Shown one piece after another: positions 8,650 to 16,083 of a stretch of DNA of 32,704 nt. A model generated the notes under the pieces. It searched no databases, was not told the DNA's origin, and worked only from the letters and a program-made list of their open reading frames with translations. The stretch comes from Streptomyces roseochromogenus subsp. oscitans DS 12.976 (GTDB taxonomy: Bacteria > Actinomycetota > Actinomycetes > Streptomycetales > Streptomycetaceae): contig NZ_CM002285.1 of NCBI RefSeq assembly GCF_000497445.1, forward strand, positions 5,816,829 to 5,849,532. The letters run 5' to 3'. The position numbers and the translations under genes were made by a program. Every line of letters begins with the position of its first letter. Position 1 is the stretch's first letter.

Positions 8650-8678
8650 TTGTTCCATCGGTGAACAATGGGTACCGT
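8650..8678 (+). promoter_or_regulatory. Candidate eno promoter with inverted repeat over the -35 box
   Basis: TTGTTC (8650-8655), a 17-base spacer and TACCGT (8673-8678) form a good sigma-70 promoter. TTGTTC and GAACAA (8663-8668) are an inverted repeat separated by seven bases that covers the -35 box. A second possible -10 element, TAGGCT, lies at 8738-8743 without a clear -35. Confidence 0.5.
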
Positions 8679-8766
8679 CTGCGTGTCCCTCTCCGTCCAC
8701 GGGACGGTCGGTCGGTGGCTGATCCCCCGGAGACGGTTAGGCTCTAGTCGCAAGGCACAGCCGTAA

Positions 8767-10095
<1,329 letters not shown>

Positions 10096-10126
10096 GCCCG
10101 TAGAGGGTAAGGCTTAGCCAGTCGTA

Positions 10127-10171
10127 CGTACGTCCCCGTACCCGGTCCCGTACCGTGTGCGGGGACGTACG
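10127..10171 (+). terminator. 12-bp stem-loop after eno (probable terminator or attenuator)
   Basis: CGTACGTCCCCG (10127-10138) pairs perfectly with CGGGGACGTACG (10160-10171) around a 21-base loop. There is no T-tract. Two near-identical GGCTNAGCC palindromes precede it at 10090-10098 and 10111-10119. Confidence 0.5.
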
Positions 10172-10174
10172 CGC

Positions 10175-10213
10175 GTGTGCAGTACACAGGACGACGTGTG
10201 CAGCGCACAGGAC
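10175..10213 (+). repeat. Two 18-bp direct repeats, 21-bp period, between eno and divIC
   Basis: GTGTGCAGTACACAGGAC (10175-10192) and GTGTGCAGCGCACAGGAC (10196-10213) differ at two positions. Each has internal dyad symmetry. The second ends only a few bases before the divIC ribosome binding site. Confidence 0.7.
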
Positions 10214-10228
10214 AAGGGGAGGCGGGAC

Positions 10229-10705
10229 ATGGCCGTGAAGGACCGGGACCGGTTCTCCACCGCGACCAGGCTGCGGCTGCTCGGCGAGCAGACGGCGGCC
10301 CGGGTCTACCGTTCGCAGACCAAGCGGCAGGACCGCCGCTCCAGGCTCACCGGCCGGGCGGCCCTGCTCGCGCTGGTGCTGTGCTCGATGATCGTCGCCC
10401 TCGCCTACCCGATGCGGCAGTACGTCACCCAGCGCGCGCAGATCTCCGACCTCCAGCGGCAGCAGGAGCAGGCCCGTAAGCGGGTCGAGCAGCTGCGCGA
10501 CCTCAAGGCACGCTGGCAGGACGACTCCTACGCCGAGCAGCAGATCCGGCTCCGGCTGCACTATGTGATGCCCGGGGAGACCGGGTACATCGTCGTGGAC
10601 CCGGGTGCGGCCAAGCAGTCCCGCTACGACCTCAGGGCCGCCCACCGGCCCTGGTACGCGAACATCTGGGACGGGGTCGACAAGTCCGACGCCTCCGACC
10701 AGTAG
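10229..10705 (+). CDS. divIC: Septum formation initiator FtsB/DivIC family protein
   Basis: The 158-residue product is a bitopic divisome protein. A basic cytoplasmic part (residues 1-43) is followed by one membrane helix (about 44-62, ALLALVLCSMIVALAYP), an extracytoplasmic coiled coil (about 66-95, ISDLQRQQEQARKRVEQL) and the conserved tail YAEQQIRLRLHYVMPGETGYIVVD. FtsB/DivIC proteins join FtsL and FtsQ/DivIB and help switch on septal wall synthesis. In Streptomyces they matter mainly for sporulation septa. The ATG at 10229 has GGGGAGG six bases upstream. The gene follows eno and precedes DUF501 with a 29-base gap, the same order as in mycobacteria. The reading frame stays open upstream through the 21-bp repeats, but the ribosome site favours this start. 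Confidence 0.93.
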   Translation: MAVKDRDRFSTATRLRLLGEQTAARVYRSQTKRQDRRSRLTGRAALLALVLCSMIVALAYPMRQYVTQRAQISDLQRQQEQARKRVEQLRDLKARWQDDSYAEQQIRLRLHYVMPGETGYIVVDPGAAKQSRYDLRAAHRPWYANIWDGVDKSDASDQ

Positions 10706-10734
10706 CAATCGATAGAAAGCCACCTGAAGCAGTC

Positions 10735-11268
10735 ATGGAAACGCCCCCGCCGCCCACTCCGCGCACCGAGCCCACCGATGCGGACGTCGAGGCCTTCAAG
10801 CAGCAGCTCGGCCGTCCGCCGCGGGGCCTGCGGGCCATCGCGCACCGCTGTCCCTGCGGCCAGCCGGATGTCGTGGAGACCGCGCCGCGGCTGCCCGACG
10901 GCACGCCCTTCCCGACGCTGTACTACCTGACCTGCCCGAAGGCGTCCTCCGTGATCGGCACTCTGGAGGCGAACGGCGTGATGAAGGAGATGACCGAGCG
11001 GCTGCGGACGGATCCGGAGCTGGCCGCCGCGTATCGCTCCGCGCATGAGGACTACATCCGGCGGCGGGACGAGATCGAGGAGCTGACGGGGTTTCCGAGT
11101 GCGGGGGGTATGCCGGACCGGGTGAAGTGCCTGCATGTCCTGGTGGCCCACTCGCTGGCCGCCGGGCCCGGTGTGAACCCGCTCGGCGACGAGGCGATCG
11201 CGATGCTGCCGGAGTGGTGGGCCAAGGGGACGTGCGTCGTGCCGTGTGCCGACGCCGCGGACAAGTAG
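10735..11268 (+). CDS. DUF501 family protein
   Basis: The 177-residue product belongs to DUF501, a family of unknown function found next to ftsB and ppx in actinobacteria. After a Pro/Thr-rich start, the conserved core begins at DADVEAFKQQLGRPPRG. HRCPCGQPDVV and YYLTCPKASSVIGTLE follow, and their Cys and His residues could bind a metal, although this is only a guess from spacing. A later segment (GGMPDRVKCLHVLVAHSLA) holds another conserved His/Cys patch. No signal or membrane segment is seen, so it should be cytosolic. Only a weak ribosome site precedes the ATG. Translation probably depends on the upstream divIC, 29 bases away. Confidence 0.9.
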   Translation: METPPPPTPRTEPTDADVEAFKQQLGRPPRGLRAIAHRCPCGQPDVVETAPRLPDGTPFPTLYYLTCPKASSVIGTLEANGVMKEMTERLRTDPELAAAYRSAHEDYIRRRDEIEELTGFPSAGGMPDRVKCLHVLVAHSLAAGPGVNPLGDEAIAMLPEWWAKGTCVVPCADAADK

Positions 11269-11287
11269 AGAGAAGAGGGGCCTCACC

Positions 11288-12259
11288 ATGACCCGCGTCG
11301 CCGCCATCGACTGCGGTACCAACTCCATCCGGTTGCTGGTCGCCGATGTGCACCCCGAGACCGGTGAACTCGTCGATCTGGACCGCCGGATGACGATCGT
11401 GCGGCTCGGCCAGGACGTCGACCGTACCGGCCGGCTCGCTCCGGAGGCGCTGGAGCGGACCTTCGCCGCCTGCCGTGCGTACGCGGAGATCATCAAGGAG
11501 CACGGCGCCGAGCGCCTCCGCTTCGTGGCCACCTCCGCCTCCCGCGACGCCTCGAACCGCGACGACTTCGTGCGCGGCGTGCTGGACATCCTCGGGGTCG
11601 AGCCGGAGGTCATCACCGGCGACCAGGAGGCCGAGTTCTCCTTCACCGGTGCGACCAGGGAGCTGATGGGTCGGAGCGACGTGACCAAGCCGTATCTCGT
11701 CGTGGACATCGGCGGCGGCTCCACGGAGTTCGTCGTGGGCGAGGAGCACGTCCGGGCGGCGCGGTCGGTGGACGTCGGCTGTGTGCGGATGACGGAACGT
11801 CACCTGGTGCGGGACGGCAAGGTCTCCGACCCGCCGGGCGAGGAGCAGATCGCCGCGATAAGGGCCGACATCGAGGCCGCCCTGGACCTCGCGGAGCAGA
11901 CAGTGCCGCTGCGCGAGGCGCACACCCTGGTGGGTCTCGCCGGGTCCGTCACCACCGTCTCGGCGATCGCCCAGCAGCTGCCCGAGTACGACTCCGCGCG
12001 CATCCACCACTCGCGGATCTCGCACGACCGCGTCCGCGAGATCACCGAGTGGCTGCTGCGCTCCACGCACGCCGAGCGCGCCGCGATCCCGTCCATGCAC
12101 CCCGGCCGGGTCGACGTCATCGGCGCGGGCGCCCTCGTCCTGCTCGCGATCATGGAGCGGATCGGCGCGGAGGAGGTCGTGGTGAGCGAGCACGACATCC
12201 TCGACGGCATCGCCTTCAAGGTGGCGGAAGAGGCGGAAGCGGGCAAGGGCGGCCGCTGA
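11288..12259 (+). CDS. ppx: Ppx/GppA exopolyphosphatase family protein
   Basis: The 323-residue product has the ASKHA fold: phosphate-1 loop AAIDCGTNSIRLLV at the start, the acidic FVATSASRDASN segment, and the phosphate-2 loop VVDIGGGSTEFV. Ppx/GppA enzymes remove phosphate from polyphosphate or pppGpp. This short form lacks the C-terminal HD-like domain of E. coli Ppx, like the mycobacterial protein encoded beside eno and ftsB. It may therefore prefer short polyphosphate chains and could affect stringent-response signalling. The ATG at 11288 has GAGGGG upstream and lies 19 bases after DUF501, so divIC, DUF501 and ppx form one operon. A terminator follows. Confidence 0.94.
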   Translation: MTRVAAIDCGTNSIRLLVADVHPETGELVDLDRRMTIVRLGQDVDRTGRLAPEALERTFAACRAYAEIIKEHGAERLRFVATSASRDASNRDDFVRGVLDILGVEPEVITGDQEAEFSFTGATRELMGRSDVTKPYLVVDIGGGSTEFVVGEEHVRAARSVDVGCVRMTERHLVRDGKVSDPPGEEQIAAIRADIEAALDLAEQTVPLREAHTLVGLAGSVTTVSAIAQQLPEYDSARIHHSRISHDRVREITEWLLRSTHAERAAIPSMHPGRVDVIGAGALVLLAIMERIGAEEVVVSEHDILDGIAFKVAEEAEAGKGGR

Positions 12260-12276
12260 TCCGCGGTGACGTGAAG

Positions 12277-12311
12277 CGGCCCCGGTGCCTCATGGCCAGG
12301 AACCGGGGCCG
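12277..12311. terminator. Bidirectional terminator between ppx and the small secreted peptide gene
   Basis: CGGCCCCGGT (12277-12286) and ACCGGGGCCG (12302-12311) form a perfect 10-bp stem with a 15-base loop, placed between two convergent genes. Confidence 0.75.
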
Positions 12312-12342
12312 TCGCTCGGGCCCGAGCCGGGCCGGCCGTCAG

Positions 12343-12567
12343 TCAGCAGAGAAGGGCGATGAGGGCGATGCACCCGTTGTTGCCGTCGTCTTCGTCATGG
12401 CCGCCGGCGGGGGCGGCCGCGTGGGTGGTGTGGTGGTGGGGGGCAGGTGTGACCGCCGCGGCGGATGCGGCCGTAGCCGTCCCCGTCGCAAGGGCGATGC
12501 CCAGGACTGCGCTGATCGCGCATATTCGCGAAAGGGCCTTCTTGGAGGCCGGCTGTGAAGTGTTCAT
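12343..12567 (-). CDS. Small secreted His-rich peptide ending in Cys-x7-Cys, unknown function
   Basis: The 74-residue product is not one I recognise. It opens with a Sec signal (KKALSRICAISAVLGIALA, then TATAASA) and a probable cleavage near residue 36. The predicted mature part of about 38 residues has His44-46, His49 and His57, an acidic DEDD patch (58-61), then GNNG and the hydrophobic end CIALIALLC with Cys66 and Cys74, the last residue being Cys. Codons end almost only in G or C, supporting a real gene. No Shine-Dalgarno precedes the ATG, but TAGCGT lies six bases before it, which suggests a leaderless mRNA. It converges on ppx and diverges from ndh. It might bind metal or form a disulphide or thioether ring. 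No modification enzyme stands next to it. Confidence 0.68.
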   Translation of the reverse strand: MNTSQPASKKALSRICAISAVLGIALATGTATAASAAAVTPAPHHHTTHAAAPAGGHDEDDGNNGCIALIALLC

Positions 12568-12803
12568 GCAGGCACGCTATGGGCGCTTGCGTCCGATATC
12601 GCGCGGTACGTGGCTGATGGGTGAACAAGGCTGCATCCGGCGATCCGTCCGGGTGATTTCCGCCGGCCGCCCGCTGTTGCCCGGCTCTCATTTGTTACTG
12701 ATGGGTAGCCGCTGGTTGAGCAGGTCGGATAACGTTTGAGCGGCTCCCCGGGGGGCTCTTCGGTGCCCTTCGAGGTCTCGCGGTGACGTGGCGTCGGAAA
12801 ACT

Positions 12804-12821
12804 TCGTGAAGTTCTTCACAA
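12804..12821 (+). promoter_or_regulatory. Rex-type redox operator upstream of ndh
   Basis: The site fits the Rex consensus TTGTGAA-N4-TTCACAA at 13 of 14 defined bases (second base C for T). GTGAAG-TT-CTTCAC is a perfect inner palindrome. Rex senses NADH/NAD and controls respiratory genes in streptomycetes. The ndh start is about 320 bases downstream, so the leader would be long or an intermediate promoter exists. Confidence 0.65.
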
Positions 12822-12886
12822 GGATTTCGGCCCGGCTGGCGTACGGAAGGCGGCCTGTTGGCCCTTTCGGGGGCCGAAGGGGCCTT

Positions 12887-12898
12887 TGAACATGTTCA
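12887..12898 (+). promoter_or_regulatory. Perfect 12-bp palindrome in the ndh upstream region
   Basis: TGAACATGTTCA is self-complementary and lies in a 573-base gap (12568-13140) between the small peptide gene and ndh. The gap otherwise holds the Rex-like site at 12804 and a TTGACA at 12997 without a convincing -10. I see no gene in it. Confidence 0.4.
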
Positions 12899-13140
12899 GA
12901 TAGAGGTCGTACGACACCTGCGGATCGCGTGCCGGCGACCGTGTTCCGGGCGGCTCACGTCCTCGCTCGCTGCCGAGAGAGGCAGCTCACGCGGCATTGA
13001 CAACGGCCCAAAGGATGCTGCGGTTCCCCTGGCCGGTCATGATCTGCGTCACGCGAGTCGCGGAGTTTAGCACAGGCCCTACCGGACCTTGTGAAGGGGC
13101 GCACGAGCGACCCCCTGGGGGCGGGTGGATACTCGATGGC

Positions 13141-14523
13141 ATGAGCACCACGGAGCGTCCCAGGATCCTCGTAGTAGGCGGTGGGTACGTAGGCCTGTAC
13201 GCAGCTCGGCGCATTCTCAAGAAGATGCGCTACGGCGAGGCGACCGTCACGGTCGTCGACCCCCGGTCGTACATGACCTACCAGCCCTTCCTCCCCGAAG
13301 CCGCCGCCGGCAACATCTCCCCTCGCCATGTCGTCGTCCCGCTGCGACGCGTGCTGCCGAAGGCGGAGGTCCTCACCGGCCGGGTCACCACCATCGACCA
13401 GGACCGCAAGGTCGCCACGATCGCCCCGCTGGTGGGCGAGGCGTACGAGCTGCCCTTCGACTACCTCGTCATCGCGCTCGGCGCGGTCTCCCGCACCTTC
13501 CCGATCCCCGGCCTCGCCGAGCAGGGCATCGGTATGAAGGGCATCGAGGAGTCCATCGGCCTGCGCAACCACGTCCTCGAGCAGCTGGACAAGGCCGACT
13601 CCACGACCGACGAGGAGATCCGCCGCAAGGCGCTCACCTTCGTCTTCATCGGTGGTGGCTTCGCGGGTGCGGAGACCATCGGCGAGGTCGAGGACATGGC
13701 CCGGGACGCGGCCAAGTACTACAAGAACGTGTCCCGTGAGGACATGCGCTTCGTCCTCGTCGACGCCGCCGACAAGATCCTGCCCGAGGTCGGCCCCAAG
13801 CTCGGCCAGTACGGCAAGGAGCACCTGGAGAGCCGCGGCGTGGAGATCTACCTCTCCACCTCGATGGACTCCTGCGTGGACGGTCATGTCGTGCTGAAGA
13901 ACGGCCTCGAGGTCGACTCCAACACGATCGTGTGGACCGCCGGCGTCAAGCCCAACCCGGCCCTCGCCCGTTACGGCCTGCCCCTCGGCCCCCGCGGCCA
14001 CGTCGACTGCGAGACGACCCTCCAGGTCAAGGGCACGGACTACATCTGGGCCGCCGGTGACAACGCACAGGTCCCGGACCTCGTCGGCCGCAAGGCGGGC
14101 AACGAGAACGCCTGGTGCCCGCCGAACGCCCAGCACGCGCTGCGCCAGGCCAAGGTCCTGGGCGACAACGTGGTCTCCGGTATGCGGGGCTTCCCGCAGA
14201 AGGACTACGAGCACGCCAACAAGGGTGCGGTCGCCGGTCTCGGCCTGCACAAGGGCGTGGCGATGATCGTCATGGGCAAGATGAAGATCAAGGTCAAGGG
14301 CCGCCTCGCCTGGTACATGCACCGTGGCTACCACGGCATGGCGATGCCGACCTGGAACCGCAAGATCCGCGTCTTCGCCGACTGGACCCTCGGCATGTTC
14401 CTCAAGCGCGAGGTGGTCTCCCTCGGCGCGATGGAGAACCCGCGCGAGGAGTTCTACGAGGCGGCCAAGCCGGCGCCGGTGGCTGCCGCGAGCAAGACCG
14501 AGGCGAAGGCCAAGGCCTCCTGA
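13141..14523 (+). CDS. ndh: Type II NADH dehydrogenase (non-proton-pumping)
   Basis: The 460-residue product transfers electrons from NADH to menaquinone without pumping protons, at the inner face of the membrane. The FAD Rossmann loop is VVGGGYVGL (Gly13 area), the PYxTYQPFLPEAAAGN-type segment follows, the second (NADH) Rossmann loop is FIGGGFAGAETIGE (from about residue 169), and the FAD-binding WAAGDNAQVPD is at 303-313. The C-terminal part (DWTLGMFLKRE) probably anchors to the membrane. The ATG at 13141 was chosen because the protein then starts a few residues before the first beta strand, as in relatives. The ribosome site is only moderate. A Rex-like operator upstream fits control by the NADH level. 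A terminator follows the gene. Confidence 0.95.
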   Translation: MSTTERPRILVVGGGYVGLYAARRILKKMRYGEATVTVVDPRSYMTYQPFLPEAAAGNISPRHVVVPLRRVLPKAEVLTGRVTTIDQDRKVATIAPLVGEAYELPFDYLVIALGAVSRTFPIPGLAEQGIGMKGIEESIGLRNHVLEQLDKADSTTDEEIRRKALTFVFIGGGFAGAETIGEVEDMARDAAKYYKNVSREDMRFVLVDAADKILPEVGPKLGQYGKEHLESRGVEIYLSTSMDSCVDGHVVLKNGLEVDSNTIVWTAGVKPNPALARYGLPLGPRGHVDCETTLQVKGTDYIWAAGDNAQVPDLVGRKAGNENAWCPPNAQHALRQAKVLGDNVVSGMRGFPQKDYEHANKGAVAGLGLHKGVAMIVMGKMKIKVKGRLAWYMHRGYHGMAMPTWNRKIRVFADWTLGMFLKREVVSLGAMENPREEFYEAAKPAPVAAASKTEAKAKAS

Positions 14524-14545
14524 CCCTCACCGGTCGCTGACCCAA

Positions 14546-14587
14546 CCGAAGGACCTCCTGCCATCCGTGGTGCGGGAGGTCCTTCGG
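14546..14587 (+). terminator. Intrinsic terminator after ndh
   Basis: CCGAAGGACCTCC (14546-14558) pairs perfectly with GGAGGTCCTTCGG (14575-14587), a 13-bp stem with a 16-base loop. Confidence 0.85.
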
Positions 14588-14723
14588 CGTTCCCGGACCA
14601 CCATCTACGTGCCACATGCATCTGTTTTGCCGAGTTGTAACCCCTTTGCGGGACTGCGCAGGGAAGCCGACGGTGTTTACGTGGTTACCGGCATCCGGGA
14701 TCGTCGTCTTGGAGGTGTGCGCC

Positions 14724-16025
14724 ATGGCCGACGCCGCGTCGCGGCTGAGGAGTCTTGCCGAGCAGGTACTGGGAGCCCCGCTCCCGGTCCGACTGCGGGC
14801 CTGGGACGGATCACAGGCCGGGCCGCCGGAGGCACCGGCGCTGATCGTACGCAACCGCCGTGCCCTGCGCCGCATGTTGTTCAAACCGGGCGAGCTGGGC
14901 CTCGTCCGCGCCTGGGTCTCCGGCGATCTGGACGTCGAGGGTGATCTGTACTCCGCGCTGGACGCGCTGGCGGGACTGGTGTGGGAACGCGGGGATGACG
15001 CCCGCGGTCTCGTCGAGAGCCTGCGCGACCCCGTTGTGCGGGCCGCCGTACGCGAGTTGCTGAAGCTGGCGGGGCCGCCGATCCCGCCCGCCCCGCCGCG
15101 CGAGGAGGTGCGCAGGCCGCGCCGGCATCTGCACACCCGCCGCACCGACCGGCAGGCCATCAGCCACCACTACGACGTCGGCAACGACTTCTACGAGCTG
15201 GTCCTCGGCCCGTCGATGGTCTATTCCTGCGCATACTGGGGGGCCGTCGACAATGACGAGACGCTGGAGACCGCCCAGCGCGACAAGCTCGAACTCATCA
15301 GCGCCAAACTCGGCCTGACGCCCGGTCAGCGGCTGCTGGACGTCGGCTGCGGCTGGGGCTCGATGGCCATCCACGCGGCCCGTGAGCACGGTGTGAGCGT
15401 CGTCGGGGTCACGCTCTCGCAGGAGCAGGCGGCGTACGCCTGTAAGCGCGTCGCCGACGAGGGGCTGACCGACCGGGTGGAGATCCGGGTCCAGGACTAC
15501 CGGGACGTCAGGGACGGCCCGTTCGACGCGATCTCCTCCATCGGGATGGCCGAACACGTCGGCGCCGAGCGCTATCTGGAGTACGCCCGTCAGCTGTACG
15601 GCCTGCTGAAGCCCGGCGGGCGGCTGCTCAACCACCAGATCGCCCGCCGCCCGCAGCGGGACGAGACGGCGTACGAGGTCGACCCGTTCATCGACGCGTA
15701 TGTCTTCCCCGACGGCGAACTCGCGCCCATCGGCACCACCGTCACCCAGCTGGAGCGCGCCGGGTTCGAGGTGCGGGATGTGGAGGCCATCCGCGAGCAC
15801 TACGCCCGCACCCTGCGCCAGTGGGTCGCCAGCCTGGAGGCGGACTGGGACCGCGCCGTCCGCCTCGCCGGCCCCGGCCGCGCCCGCGTCTGGCGGCTGT
15901 ACATGGCCGCCTGCGCGCTCGCCTTCGAGAGCAACCGGATCGGCGTCAACCAGGTCCTGGCCGTCCGCACTCCTGAGTCCGGCGCCTCCGGGCTGCCGTT
16001 GCGCACCCGTACCTGGAACACCTGA
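14724..16025 (+). CDS. cfa: Cyclopropane-fatty-acyl-phospholipid synthase family methyltransferase
   Basis: The 433-residue product adds a methylene group from S-adenosylmethionine to unsaturated membrane acyl chains in this family. The N-terminal part (1-130) carries the lipid-binding region (LIVRNRRALRRMLFKPGELGLVRA-like stretch). The catalytic domain begins at RQAISHHYDVGNDFYELVLG, with YSCAYW, the SAM loop LLDVGCGWGSMA (Asp206 onward), VTLSQEQAAYA, and SIGMAEHVG. I chose the ATG at 14724 because GGAGG lies eight bases upstream. Since Streptomyces membranes are mostly branched and saturated, the true acceptor could differ. The gene stands alone between two terminators and faces the ABC exporter genes on the other strand. 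Confidence 0.9.
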   Translation: MADAASRLRSLAEQVLGAPLPVRLRAWDGSQAGPPEAPALIVRNRRALRRMLFKPGELGLVRAWVSGDLDVEGDLYSALDALAGLVWERGDDARGLVESLRDPVVRAAVRELLKLAGPPIPPAPPREEVRRPRRHLHTRRTDRQAISHHYDVGNDFYELVLGPSMVYSCAYWGAVDNDETLETAQRDKLELISAKLGLTPGQRLLDVGCGWGSMAIHAAREHGVSVVGVTLSQEQAAYACKRVADEGLTDRVEIRVQDYRDVRDGPFDAISSIGMAEHVGAERYLEYARQLYGLLKPGGRLLNHQIARRPQRDETAYEVDPFIDAYVFPDGELAPIGTTVTQLERAGFEVRDVEAIREHYARTLRQWVASLEADWDRAVRLAGPGRARVWRLYMAACALAFESNRIGVNQVLAVRTPESGASGLPLRTRTWNT

Positions 16026-16041
16026 CAGCGGGTACGGCAAT

Positions 16042-16067
16042 GGGGGCCCCGCCACCGCGAGGCCCCC
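16042..16067. terminator. Bidirectional terminator between cfa and the ABC permease gene
   Basis: GGGGGCC (16042-16048) pairs with GGCCCCC (16061-16067), followed on the plus strand by TTGCTCATG. It sits in the 58-base gap between convergent genes. Confidence 0.6.
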
Positions 16068-16083
16068 TTGCTCATGCGTACGG

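Noticed and set aside
10157..10228. N-terminal extension of divIC through the 21-bp repeats
   Set aside because: The frame is open, but GGGGAGG lies properly before the ATG at 10229 and relatives start there. The 7-residue repeats (VCSTQDD, VCSAQDK) follow from the DNA repeats.
12887..12898. Possible LexA (SOS) box at TGAACATGTTCA
   Set aside because: Actinobacterial SOS boxes need GAAC-N4-GTTC. Here the arms are only two bases apart.
12858..13070. Possible 70-residue plus-strand gene before ndh
   Set aside because: No ribosome site at the start, odd composition and codon use, no signal or domain. The region looks regulatory.
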